A stretch of DNA of 64,000 nucleotides, from positions 306,001 through 370,000 of the forward strand of contig WPIO01000164.1 in the NCBI GenBank assembly GCA_009760855.2. The letters run 5' to 3'. This document shows, piece by piece, positions 26,701 to 41,000 of the stretch. The notes under the pieces are model-generated. The model ran no database searches and was not told where the DNA came from. It worked only from the letters and a program-made list of their open reading frames with translations. The DNA is from Cristatella mucedo (Eukaryota; Bryozoa; Phylactolaemata; Cristatellidae). Each line of letters starts with the position of its first letter. Position 1 is the stretch's first letter. A program made the position numbers and the translations under genes.

Positions 26701-29700
26701 TGCACTTGCCGTTGCTGATGCGGCTATCATTGCAAAGATAAATAATGGCATCAGTGAAAGGCCAAATGGAATAGTATCTTGAATTCTTATTTCTGCCAGA
26801 CTTGAACCTAAAAGTGCATATACATTTTGCGATTCACCAAGCCTATTTAAAAGTTACTAATACGCAGTAAAATCGCTCACTTATATCTCTAGTATTAGTA
26901 TAGAGTTATAGCATTGGTACTTTGCATAGAGTTGATGTTAGACTTACAAATCTTACTGGATTCAACTTGGAGAATTCAACTGTATGGCATTACATATGCA
27001 TGCTCAAAATAAGCTTTTTATAGGTCCAATCCTCATTCAACAGAATTAAAAGTCGACTTCTTATGGTTACAAAAAATCTTGTTGAGTTCAGTCAGAATTT
27101 GTTATTTCATTGCACTCTGCTATAATAGTAATAACACATTTAATGTGTCACCCTTAAAAAGCTCAGTATCTTTCTAGACACTTTACGTTTGCTGCAAAGA
27201 AGCACGATCGATTGGTTAGCAGTACAACCCTCAATGATAGCGAGCATAACATTGCTAGGGATGACATGCACAGGGATAGCATGAAAGTATTATCAGTAGA
27301 TTTTACTACAAGCGAAGACATAAGAATTGAAAATAACCAGGACTTTTCCAAGTAGTAATCCTTTTCTGTCGATGAGTACATTTGATCTACATCTATTCAG
27401 AAGAAATTAAAATTTCATAAAAAAGATTTGGCTATCCCCTATAAAATATAAAATATGAATAATCCATCCCTTTAAAATATGAAATTACCATGTCCTAACC
27501 GACGAAGACTCCGTAGTGTATTTTGATCTTAAAACACCATCGTTAATCAGGATATTATTAACAATGCAATTGATGTGCCACCCTCAGACAACTCAATCTC
27601 TTTATAGGTGCGTTACATTTGCTGCGAAGGAAAATAAGATTGAATGGCTCGCAATATCATGCTTGATAAACTACATGAATCACGTGGTTAGGGGTGACAT
27701 GAACAAGATCAGCATGCAAGTGTGGTTAGTAGCAGCATGCTCAGCATCTGTACCCATAGGCACATAAAGGACGAATCTCAGGGACCCACTAAATGCTATC
27801 CTAAATAAGCGTTTTTGAGATTCTTTAATTTGTAGTCAAGTCAGAGGATGTCACGAAGCAAGTTGAGAGTGAATTCGTCGTGATTGAATTCGAAAACTGA
27901 GAATTCGAGATGGCTATTGAGTCGTTGATTGAGTTAGCTGGGAACCACATTAGCATTCTACTGAAACTGCTCTCCTCCGTGTTAGCAATGACATTCTACG
28001 TGGCAACGACGACGGGAATGTCACTGCCCTAGCTCTGCTAGATCTGCCTGCTGCCTTCGACACCATTGATCACGAAGTTCTGCTTGAACGACTGAGAACA
28101 ACGATCGGTCTGGCAGACGAAGCACTGGCGTGGCTTAAATCATACTTGTCTGATCGTGCTCAATCAGTGTCGTGTGGGGGGTCAGGTCTCAGACATGAGA
28201 AGGGTCACCTGTGGAGTCCCTCAAGGGTCTGTACTTGGTCCCTTGCTGTTCTCTATTTATACACAACCTCTGGGAAAAGTAATGAAGGTCCATGGAATAG
28301 GATATCACTTCTGTGATGACGATACTCAGTTGTATTTGTCATTTAAACCGTCGGAATCTGCTGCAGCAACTGAGAAACTGAATACTTGCCTTGCCGATAT
28401 TCGATCCTGGATGCCGGAAAACTTCCTGAAATTAAATGACGATAAAACCGAACTGCTGCTCATAGGACACCCTAAGCGTGTGGCTGGATTAAAAGGCTTT
28501 GCTGTTCTAATAGGTGATGCTATTGTGCGACCTTCACCACGTGCTCGTAATCTAGGTGTCGTGTTCGACAGCTGCCTCAATTTCAAAAGCTTCATTCAGA
28601 AGACTGCCTCTACAGCTAGCCATCACATCCGATCCCTATCCAAGATTAGAAGCTGTCTCCCACAGTGGCTTGTAAAAAATTTAACTAGCTCTTTGGTTCT
28701 GTCTTGGCTTGATTATTGTGATTCCCTTTTGGCTGGGCTACCAAAGAAAGCTATTATGCCACTACAGGGGACTATGAATATGGCTGCAAGGCTGGTCTTC
28801 AAGTCCCAGCGGTTTGAGCAAGCATCACTTTTGCTGAAAGAGCTAGGATGGTTTCCGGTTGAGCAAAGGATACAGAGCAAAGTTCTTACGCTGACCTACA
28901 AGGCCCGCCACGGCTTGGCTCCTTCATACCTAGCTGAACTGCTGCATCAGTTTCAGCCTGTCCGCGCCCTCCGGTTCTGTGTGGACAATAAATTGACTGT
29001 CCCATTCCTCCGCTTAAAGACAGTTAGTGACAGAAGCTTTAGCTCTGCAGGTCCTAGACTGTGGAAATCGCTTCCACAATTCTTACGCAACGACATCTAC
29101 TCTCCGACTGCCGACTATGGCACATCTTTTTCAGTGGTCCTGAACTGCTACTTCTATGCTACTCACTACCACAACTGCTCTCCTAACTCTGCTATGCTTC
29201 CCACTTTCTCTTTGTTGCGTGAGACGAAGTCTGTTAGCTACCGAATGCGTACCGAAAGCCGCTTAGGCTGTGAGTGGGCTATACAAAACTCTCCTGTGTA
29301 ACACCTACATGGTCTTTATGACTGCCTGGAGTTACTGACGGAGATACATTACATTAGCTAAGATCATTCTTACATAGTGCCCTGTTATATATTTACCGTT
29401 CGACTTAGATGTTATAGCTATTCGGAAACTTCAAAACCTTACTAGTAAGTTCCAGTCTGGCTTTAGAGCTAACCACTCCATAGAGTCAGAATTGCTTACG
29501 GTATACAACGACGTACTTAGGAATGCCAAAATGGGTAGAGTGTCTCTGCTTGCTTTGATCGATCTTTCGGCAGCTTTTGATACCATCGATCACAAAGTTC
29601 TTCTAGAGCTAATCTCATCTCATCTGGGCATCACTGGCACTGCTCTGCAGTGGTTCAGATCCTATCTCAGTGGGAGACTCCAGAGTATTGACGTGAAAGG

Positions 29701-30862
29701 ACAAAGATCATCTGAAGTACCTCTAAAATAGGAGTACCTCGGCGCTCCATGCTAGGTCCGGTTCTTTTCATGGTTTATACTCTCCCTCTTACTGATGTGA
29801 TTGCCAAGCACAATATAGGCTTTCACTTCTATGCGGATGACACTAAGTTGTACCTTTGCTTTGATCCCTCCCAGCCTTCGATCACCTTAAATTCTCTTAA
29901 CTCACTTGCTGCATGTATTGATGACATCGGCACATGGATGGCAGCAAGTTTTCTAAAACTAAACAATGATAAAACTGACTTACTAGTTATAAGCAAACCC
30001 GGTGTGATTCAGAAATTATAACGCTGACACTCAAAATTGGCTCTGCATCATATCTCGAGCTGAATCAGCCCGAAATCTAGTTGTCATATTCCAAAGCGAC
30101 CTCTTATTAGACGACCATATCTGCTCCAAAATCAAATCTGCCTAGTTTCAGCTTCATAACGTTGCTACAATTCTGGCTTGTTTAGATAAGGATAGCACGT
30201 CCAAGCTGGTCCATGCATTCATGACATCCTGTCTTGACGTCTGCAACTCACTGCTTACTGTCCGACCAGCATGTGCGATCAGGCGATTGTACTTGGTGCA
30301 AAACTGCCCAGGTAGGGTTATCTGTCGTGAGTTTTACAGTTGCCACACTACTCCACTTCTTGCCAACCAGCACTGTCTAATTGTCAAGCAACGGATTGAC
30401 TTCAAGGATTTGAAGCTGACTTTTAGGTCCCTTCATTCTTCGGCTCGAGCCTACCTCTCAGATATACTTCCCCATCAGGCCAAGCATCGTACCACCAGCT
30501 TTTCGGAATCCAACATTCTACAAATACCTCGTGCAAACCCCAAATCATTTGGAGACCATGCATTTAGTTCGTATGCTCCTCAATCCTGGAACTCCATCCT
30601 GACCTGAATTAGAAAATCCCCTGACCTGACCACATTAAAAAAAACTTAAAAACGCACTTATTTAAGACTGCATTCGGCGGGTCCCTCTGATTTGTCCTTG
30701 ATGTGCTTATGAGTGCTTACACTGTTTATGCTGCCACTAACCAAATTTGCATGCTGATCCTGTGCATGTCACCCTAACCACGTTATTCATTTTGTTTGTT
30801 TATCAAGCATGATTTTACTCAGCGTTTAATCGCATTTACGTTTGCAGTAAATGTAAAGCGCT

Positions 30863-30899
<37 letters not shown>

Positions 30900-31969
30900 A
30901 ATTATCTGAGCGTGCATTATCAATTGCATTATTATAATAATTATTATTATGGCAGGTGCTCAGTCAAAATAACAACAATGAAACCAGTGAATAGCTTGTA
31001 CGTGTACCTAAACATTTCATCCGCATTGTTAAAACGGATTGCTTTAATATCCTTTTTATTATTTTGGCATATTCACGAACAGTGATTTTGATAAATACGT
31101 TGTTTTCTGAGGATGCTATCTATCTACGGCTAATGGATAAAAAAGAAAGAGCTTAAATAAAAAAAGAAACTGTGGGCAGAGTCAGTCAGATTTAGTGATG
31201 TAAGCTTGTGGCTGACTCGTTCTGTTTGACTTAGCCTTTGCTAAACTAAGCACTCCTGTGACTGATCAATAATGCCTATACTAAATGTTTCTGATAGATT
31301 TCGAATAAGGAAATTTTTTAGACAGTGTGAGCGTATAAATGCATAGATTTGTTCTTTAAGATGAACTCGTTGAGGAAAACAGAAGCCCAGTGTCACTCGA
31401 ATTTTTAAGACTGACGTGAATTTATTACTTCTATCTTTTCCTAAGATTGCTGAAGCACGTTCAAGAAATTAGGCTTCTAACTACATGTAATCGTTAGACT
31501 ATTCATTATTTATATAGGTCAACTACTTACAGGCTCTAATTTTTGCTCCCACTTTTGCTCGTTGCGACTTGCCCATGAACGAGTCAATGATATTGAAACT
31601 TACCAACTTTGATTGGACTGCTGCAAGGAGTGTCCAAATAGGCGTCTTTAGTGTGGATTCTGAGTTTGAAGCAGTACACGTGACCCACTCGGATCGGACC
31701 ATTGCAGTAAGATTCAGCTGCTTGCAGCTCGCAATCCGTCCTTGGCAAACGTTCGAAAGGAATGATCATTCTAGTTTCTATGTCATTTGGGCTAGCGAAT
31801 GCTGTTCTGCTTGGAGACCCACCTATTTCCAACCCTCACAACCATAGTAGAGTTCAGTGAGTAATGGTCCAACCGTTCGAATCGTATGGTTATGTATGGC
31901 CACCATATTACGATTTTAGACTCTTTCATCTACAGCATAAAGAATTATATATATATATATCTCTCTCTC

Positions 31970-32041
<72 letters not shown>

Positions 32042-35000
32042 AATATATGTAGATTATGTTAGCTGCTTTAACAGCTCATTCGTATAGCAGAAGAGCTTTG
32101 TTGGATATTGCCACCTCTAGCAGTTTGCCGTAAACGATATCACACTCCTAGATTCAAACCCAAGACCGTTATCATGAAGAGCGAACACCTTGCATTATAG
32201 GTTATCACGGCATAAGTAAAACATAATCCAGTAAACAGCAAAATTAATAATGCAGTTCTCAATAGTTTAAAGAGAGCTAAATACTTTATTTGGTACGCCC
32301 ACTGGATAATAGCATCACTGCAGTTTTATGGTGCACAGGCTCTGCAATACAAATTAGCAGAGAAAATTCCGTGAGCTACATGTCGCTTATAAAAATTACT
32401 TTAAAATTGTGTAGTGACAGGGAATTTTGATAGTTTAGTCTGCAGTAAGCATGAGACCAATTGGAGTACAATACAAATTTAAACTTTGCCAATCGGTTTA
32501 AGGTTTGTGAAACAGAAACCTAATACTGGGCACCTGAAGCTTAAATCCAGCAAGCTGCTTTATAAAAGCCATTTCAGGTCTGTTAGAACTTGCTAAAACC
32601 TTTTAATTTGCGACATTCTCGAAGGAAAAACCCAGTTGAAATGGGTTACACATAGTGCAAGCTTGCTGATAAAACGGTGAGCAGCGAGTTAAAAAGTTCG
32701 AGACAGGCTGCCACACAACTGCACGGATCATATATTAAGTATTAGTTCCTAATCATAATCAATTTAACGATGTTGACAGAAGGTAGCTTCAAATAAAGAC
32801 CTGATATGGTCATCTGCTAAAAGTTAATCTTTAATCGGCACCCAGATGGCGTGCCTAAGCAGTAGTAGATTGTCTCCTAGTCTATTTTAGTAACAGGCCT
32901 TTAATTCCGTACAGTTTTCAAACTCACTCATGAGCAAATAACTTTTAGATCTAAAGCTCACACTGTACAAGGGCGAGTCTTTCTGAAATGGCTTTACCTG
33001 GCCCCAACTTGGTAGTGAGGCACTCATCTGAGCATCGTAGGCTGACCTACGAGTCCAGGGATGCATGTCCACAACGATGATTGAAAATCCGATCAGGGTG
33101 CCATTACTGCTTGTAAATACGTTTGTGAATGCTATATCACAATATTTCTGATCTTCTATCTGTCTCGGTAAAGGGTACGGCGTGCCGTTTGAAACCACAA
33201 ACCCTTCAGCCAATGAAGGAATTCCTGCAGGCAAGTAAAACAGCGAGTCTGGAGCATTTGTCTGGTTTAACCGGATCAGGCAGCGGCCGGAAACACTAGC
33301 CCAATCACATAGAAGACTGCCATATTCTGACATGTTAGTCACCATGGGGATTACCTAAAACAATAAACGTGAGACAACTAATTACTTGAAGGTGATTGTT
33401 ATTGTCACCATATAATAGAGATAGTATGGTAACTATTTGAATGAAACCTGATATACATGTGTAATTATTAGTTTAGTCATCTCGCGCAATAATTCATCTT
33501 CAATTGTTCTAATTTAAAATGCTAAGCAATTTATACTTGTTAGGGCCTGATTGGCATAGAGAAACTTAATTTTGAATAAAGTAAATTGACTCCAGTTAAA
33601 TGGGGCTTCCGGCAATGGCTTTGCTTGATTTTCAGAGCAAAACTCATATTGGAACTAACTAAAAACTTTGTTGTGGTGTTGCTGTCTATATCATCAGCTA
33701 AATTCTTCAAAGTTGCCGATTCTTTGATGATGTGATCTTTTTATATGGTACGACTGGTTAATTTTAAGTGAACGGTAAGGCAAGTTACTTTATGAGGCGG
33801 GTAGGTAATTGCCTTTTGGTAGCCTTGCCGTTTAAATACTGATCCATACTAACGTAATTTAATGTAAAGTATCTCTGTCTATAGCTCCAAAAAGCCGCAA
33901 AGACTGAGTGGGTGTTCATAAGGTAAATTTTGTGTAGCACACTCACACCCTTATCGCCTTTCGGTACGCATTCAGTAATCAACAGACTTCATCTCGCCCA
34001 CAAAAAACAAAAGTAAGAAGCATAGCAGAGTCAGGAAAGTAGTTAAGGTAGTATGGACGAAGTCGCATGCATGGAGTAATATGTATCTCCGTCAGTAACT
34101 TCACAAAGTCATAATAAATATGGATTGAGTTGGAGTAATGGAGTTAGTCATATGGAAATAGTAATTCAGGAACACTGGAAAGGTTGAGCCATAGTCGGCT
34201 GCAGGAGAATAGTTTTTGTTGTGTAAGAATCGTGGTGAAGATGGCGGCTTTGCTCGAGGGCTCTTTACTGTAAGCCTGGAGAAATACGTGGCTACGGAAG
34301 ATTAATTGATCCTGCATTTTCCTGGAAGTGATCAGCAAGGAAACAAGTTATATGTCACTAGGGAATAAAAGATATAAAACCATCTTTCTTGAAAGCAAGT
34401 ATTATAGCCTAAGTTCTACTATAATTGCATAGCACAAAATTTATTATGAAATTCTTAATGGAGTGAGAATAAAAAAACAACACAACGTAAAGTCAAAATG
34501 GGTAGCTACACAGGTTCATCTATGAGGCAGGCAGCCTAGTAATAGGGGCAGAAATGCATTGCATTATTGCTGTACAATCTAGTTTCGTAGCAAAAACGTA
34601 CTGACTAAGTCGAATTTCCATTTTAAAAGTTTCAAATATGACTAATATAACAGCAGCAAAGCCGTTACACTTTAAAATAAGAAAATCTTAAATTGACCAA
34701 TAAAGATTGGATAGAAAGGGCCGCAATTCAAGCCATGAGAATTGCTATCATAATGGACTCTAATCGCATCCAGCTATCTGATTGGTCTAAGCTCAAGCAC
34801 AAATTATGGTTGACTTCTGTTAAAGTTAACAAGTCTTCCAATCCCCGATTCGATGATTAGATTATATATGATACCTCATACATTTGATCGGGAGAAATCC
34901 ATTACAACAATGCTAATGAAATCTAATAAAATGCCTGTAATTCTAGTCCACTAGCCATTTATCGGGTTAAGTTGAACCTTTAAAAGCTAAGGCCTTCGAT

Positions 35001-38000
35001 GCACATGCTCTGAAAGTTTGGAACTCTCTCGACGTTTCCGTCGTCACCCACAGTAATGTGGCAGGATAAGTATTTCGCACAAAGAAGCATTTTATCTGCT
35101 TAGCTTTCGCTGCAGCCTGTTAAATTAAATTTTGGTATTATCACACGATCTTTTCTGGCTGATTTGAGAAATTATCCTTCAAAGTACAAACCATATTTGA
35201 CAGAGCCCCAATTGGCCAGAGCCCAGTTCCGCCTCCACTTCCCGCCCTGCCCATAGCAAATGCCTTCAGATGGCATTTCATGGCCCACTCATTTACCTGG
35301 CAGAAACAGACTTACATTGATATGTTCACATCAGCTAACAAACCGGAAGTGGTAATTGCCTGGAAAGTAAAACATCATTAGGGATAATGTATTGAGAAAA
35401 TACTGCTGCCGGGCCGCCGTAACTAAGGAGCCTAGTACCACTGCACCTACTGAATCGTGGGATTGTGGATTCGGTTCCTGTAGCAGGCATAATCCATATG
35501 TCAACTCATTCAGGTGGCCTGTCAGTGTGGTGACTTGGGTGGAGCTAGCACGTCGTTCACTTGGAATCAGCCTGAAAAAAGTTGATTAGATTCTATTTAA
35601 GGGAAATTAAAGTGATTTTGAGCTCTCATCAATGTCGTTATAGCTTGAGATTTTTATTGACACAAAGCAGCTCAGACGCCTGGGTAGTTTTACTGCCGGC
35701 CGAATGAGAGGGATCATACCTTAATTCGCTATCTTGCTTATGACATATCTCCAATAAGAGTGATCCAATAGACTCTATATGCATGATTGTAGGAAATGTA
35801 TGATCCTCCAGAAATATATACTGACAGTATTGGCATCATGATATGACGGTTATGAGCGTTTTGACATCAAGGAACGTGCTGCCAGCTGCTTGAGCTATAA
35901 CCAAACTTTGACTGTTCTTCCTGATTAGTTAGGCTTAGAGCCTTTGAGAGGCTATAGATAGACCATCTATGGCCACATAAACTTAAAATTTTGAAGACAT
36001 GTCTGGTCAACATGTTTGACCCATGGATTTCTCAAATTTTGTTGTATGTGAAGTGAGTATAGCGCCACTGTCCTTTAACGTCACATTTTGAAATGTCACA
36101 CAAATTTTGTATTTCCTTTTAGAAGAATCACCGGCTCAACAAAAGTGTTCTTTACTTTTTGAGAGGTTTAACATATTTATATAATGCAGTGTAATGAATA
36201 TGTTTGAATAAAACCGAAGTGACACACAGAAGCAAAGATTTGAATTGAAATTGTACAGGTCATCGGAAGTTCAAAGTGGCACTTTAGTTACACTAAAATA
36301 TAGAGAATGTTGCGCTTGTTTTTTGTGCACATTTTCATACCTTTTGGTCAATTAGTATTTGAGAAATATCAATACATGTGTCTTAAAGGACGTAATTCTT
36401 ACAGTAGTCCTTATAAAATGGGTGATAACTCCCGAAATACCCCTAACGAATCCCCACATTTGCCTGCATTGGCTGATTTTATCGGCATCCATATTTAGAT
36501 TTCATATTCTCTATCAAAATATATTTGTCTCACATATATCAAGTGCCTCACTTGGCCTTTAGGATTGAGCCACGTCCTTAGCTTTCATCTCCTATTTACG
36601 AAAGAATTTTTCAGTTGATTTCATTTTCGAAAAACAATTATGCTTTAAAAAGATTCCGCTGATAATTTGTTGCTATGGTTTGCACTGTCTCATCTGAATT
36701 TGTGTCATTTATCTTCTAACTCACTAGCCTGTGCTTCAGAAGGCATATTTGAGTTACGAGATTTATCCTACCACTTTTAGAGACCCAGTAGCATCTCCCC
36801 CTTTATCTTTAAACTGTATGCCAAGCCAAAAAAATTATGACATGATTATAAACTTGATCTAGATCAGGATTGGCCTACTATTTGTGTAAAGGCTCAACAT
36901 TATCATCTACCTTCAAGTCTTTGCAGGACAGTTCGCCGAGGCATACCGATCAAGAGGGCACACTAGGTAAAGTGGTTGCTTTCACGACCTCGGTCCCGAG
37001 GTCGTCGGTTCCATTCCTGCTGTGGGCGAAACTTTAGAGCCACTGCAAGCGGTGGTGATAGCCGTAAAGTCTCTTCTGTCACTAAACAAAAGAGGCGGTT
37101 TAATCATCTAGCATTTATTTATTTGAGATTAACCACACGTCAAATTCCTGCTAGCCAGCAGGTAACGGATGTCTAAAATACATGCTCAGCCATGATGGCG
37201 AACGGCCATTTGAATCTATGGGCAAGTTGGGAGTGCTCATGATGATGTACACGGACTGCCCTTTCCGTGCTGGACGGCCAGAAAGCTTCAGGAGCACGTG
37301 GCCCCTAGTCGATTTCTTCGGTTTCGAATGCTATGAACTCATAATGCTGTGCTCCAGAAGCAAGCACCGGTTCACATTGTTATTGATTCTGAACAGCTGA
37401 GTGCTGCAGTAGCTAATGTCTGACGAGTAGCTTAATTGGCTAACAATTTCATAGAATGACCTTTTCTAATGCGAAGAATGTCTGGAGTTTTCAACCGGCT
37501 GGGTTCCTTTACCATGACCTTGCAATGACTTTAAATAATCAAAGTCTAAGCTAAAAGTGAATCAGTTGCTCTGAAATAAAAATAATAATAATGATGCACC
37601 TGATAAAGCGCCCTCAGAGAACTCAATGTCTCTCTAGGCGCTTTGCATTTGCTGCAAAGGAAAATGCAATTGAATGGTGAGTAAAATCGTGCTTTATAAA
37701 CAAAAAATATGACTTACATGGTTAGGGGTGACATGGATAGGGTAAGCAAGCAAATGCGGTCAGTGGCAGCATGCACAGTGTCAGCACTCATAAGCACATC
37801 AAGGACGAATCGCAGGGACCCACTAAATGATGGCCCAAATAAGTGTGTTTTTAAATTCTTTTTAAATTTGGTCAGGTCAGGGGATGTACTGACGCAAATC
37901 GGGAGGGGGTTCCATGCTTTGAGAGCAGAAGAACTAAATAAAAAGTCTCCAAAGGATTTGAGATTTGTACGGGTATTTGTAGAGTGTTGGATTTCGAAAA

Positions 38001-41000
38001 GCTGGTAGTACGATGCTTGGCCTGATAGGGGAGTATATCTGAGAGAGAGGCTGGAGCCGAAGAATGAAGTGACCTGAAAGTGAGCGACAAAACCTTTAAG
38101 TCAATCTGTTACTTGACTGGTAGCCAGTGGAGGTGTGCAAAAAGTGGAGTAATATTGCAACTTCAAAGCTCACGACAGACAAGCCTAGCTGGGATGTTTT
38201 GCACTAGCTGCAATCGCCTGATCGCACATACCGGTAAGCCAGCAAGCAGTGAGTTGCAGAAGTCGAGACGGGATGTCACGAATGCATGGACCAACTTGGA
38301 CGTGGTATCCTTATCTAAACAAGCCCCAATTTAAGCTATGTTATGAAGTGAAAAATAGGCAGATTTGACTGTGGAGCTGATGGTCGTCAAACAAGAGGTC
38401 GCTTTGGAATATGTCGCCTTGATTTCGAGCTGATTTAACTGGAGATATGCTGGTAGAGCCCATTTTTAGTTTCAGCAGTTCTAATTGTGAATCTCACTGG
38501 GTTCGCCATAACTAGTAAGTTAATTTTATCGTCATTCAGTTTTAGAAAATTTGCTACCATCCATGTGCGGATGTCATCAATACATGCAGCAAGTGAATTG
38601 AGAGAATTTGACGTGGTCGAAGGTTGGGAGGGATCAATGCAAAGGTGCAATTGACTGTCATCCGTATAGAAGTGAAAGCCTAGATTGTGCTCGGCAATCA
38701 CACCAGCAAGAGGGAGAGTATAAACCGTGAAAAGAACCGGACCTAGCACGGAGCGCCGAGGTACTCCCTATTTTAGAGGTACTTCAGATGATCGTTGTTC
38801 ATTCACGTCAATACTCTGGAGTCTGCCACTGAGATAGGTCCAGAAGCACTTTAGAGCAGTGCCAGTGATGCCCAAGCGAGAGCGGTTCCCTTTACCATAT
38901 ATCTTTGCATATATCCTAGCATTGGGTGTCTTCCAAAATCATGCTAATTGGATGCTGTTTGGCATGCCTATATTAGCAAGAATACCATGCCCATGGCCTA
39001 AGACCCGTTGGCATGCTACTTCTCTCTATTGTCTACTGCAGGCAGTTACTTTAGCCGCTAGGGACGTTCTGAGGCTATGCAACTGATAATGTCAAATCGA
39101 CTAGTTATTCATATGCTTATCATTACGTGATTTCGAAATTTTCTTGGAGTTTTATTGTGCTCCTAAGACCAATAAATTACAGCACGCTTTAATGTCATCT
39201 TCGTCATATGTCACTTACCCAGAGAACGTAATGGTAACCTGGATGCAGATTCATCTTTAGGCCGATTATTCCTGACGAATTTGAGTCAACGAATTCCTTG
39301 AAAGTGATACATTGATTTTCATTTTCGACTTTTCCTAAAATTAGGACGGTAACTGTTTCTGCACATTGACAGATTTTGAATTCTTGAGTATTTTGTATTA
39401 TGCTGGTGAACCTACCTTCTAGGAGAATGCAATATCTTACAAAAGTCCCAGCGAAGGCCGACGGCTTTACAAAACTGATAGCGATTTTCTGAGTTGAAAT
39501 TATGTTGCATAAAACGTTAGCCTGTATAAAGATATATTTTCATTTCTATTTTGTCCGTAATTTGGTAGAACGCATTTTTTTATTTTTGCTTTTGCACTGA
39601 ACACAAAGATTTAATAGTTGTCCCATACAATCTGCTGGTGCAATATATAATAATACTTTTCAAGTCAGCGACTCAACTTGCACATTAACAAACGAAAGAA
39701 AGCAAAGAATGTCGCCGAAAAATCTTATTGCTGCAACTGTAACATAGTTAGTTGGCTCACCCTGACACTATTTGAATATTAATAGTGAAATCTTTCAGTG
39801 AGATACATTAAATTCAGAATTCCAAATTATATTAAAATTTATTATAAACCACTTTAAATAGGATCAAATAATTTAACAGAGTTAAATAATCCTTGATAGA
39901 ATTTTCTCGTTCCAGAACCAGCTATTAGCTGAAAATAAGGAATAATATTAATATCAGGCTTCAATCATCGCAAACAAAAATTACTGCATTGCGGATTATT
40001 ACAATTCTTAACTGAGAAGATTTAAAATATATCCGTCTATATAATTTGCATGTTTTTTCCATTGCAGCTTATTGAAACGAGATTAAGTATGGTGCATTTG
40101 GAAAGCATATTAACCGGAACTAGAGTTTGTCAACTGTTGCTTAAGATTCAATCAAAAACATTGCACAGAAATTCTCTTGAGATTGCAGATATTTTAGCGA
40201 CGAGTAGCTAGCAGCTTACTTAAGTAATTTTGACGGACCTGTTCCACTGAATATGCCGGGTCTACACTTCCACAGTTAGTTTTAATTACTGATGTTTAAC
40301 TGGCATCGTCTCTACAGAGAAAACCTAGCACCATCTTTACTTGAGCCATTAAAACCAAGCACGTAGACGGATGAGAGGAAAATATTTTTCATTGTGCGAA
40401 GCAGAGAACAGAGGCTATCTTGTATAAAAAACATAATAAATAACTCCTTCACATCCGGACCAGTTCTGGTAGTTTCAAAAATGTCTCCTGCATGGACCTT
40501 CACTAAGAACCCAAAACTAGTGAAAGAGAACGTAAACAACTGTCAACCAGTCTCTCTACCGTGATTCCAATTGTAGAAACCTTAACTCAAAGTTACTGAC
40601 CAAATACATTCTTACATCTAAACTTCACGTGGGATACTACATTAAAAGTTGCTGCCACGTTTTGAGCTTGACGCTAGACAGAGTAAGCACTGCTGCAGAT
40701 TTATAGTAACAATCTCAGCAGCTCAGATTAAGGTAGTGTCTATCTCAGCCATGTTTCGATTACAAATCATGCAACCTTTTTCTCTGTTTATGACACTAAA
40801 AAATGCACCACTTGGTTTCTACTGTCGTGTGGTTTTCTTTGGTGATGGGAGGCGTGGCATTACTAGCAATGCTTAGGCAGGGCTTTCGTGGCATTGCTAT
40901 CATTTGCCGGCTTTATCGGCTCTTTTGAGAATTCATTAAAATTACCACGTCTTGGTTTTATTTTAGTGGGGGACAGTAAAGTAAGGACTTTCAATGACAG

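Noticed and set aside
28156-29301. An active reverse transcriptase gene
   Set aside because: The catalytic box is FCDDD instead of FYADD, a frameshift lies upstream and the endonuclease half is missing.
32887-33345. Exon 9 as a complete small gene or as the last exon of the receptor
   Set aside because: A good GTGAGT donor in the right phase, a phase 0 acceptor and a matching FN3-like exon and TM exon downstream make an internal exon more likely. The stop is kept as a possible isoform only.
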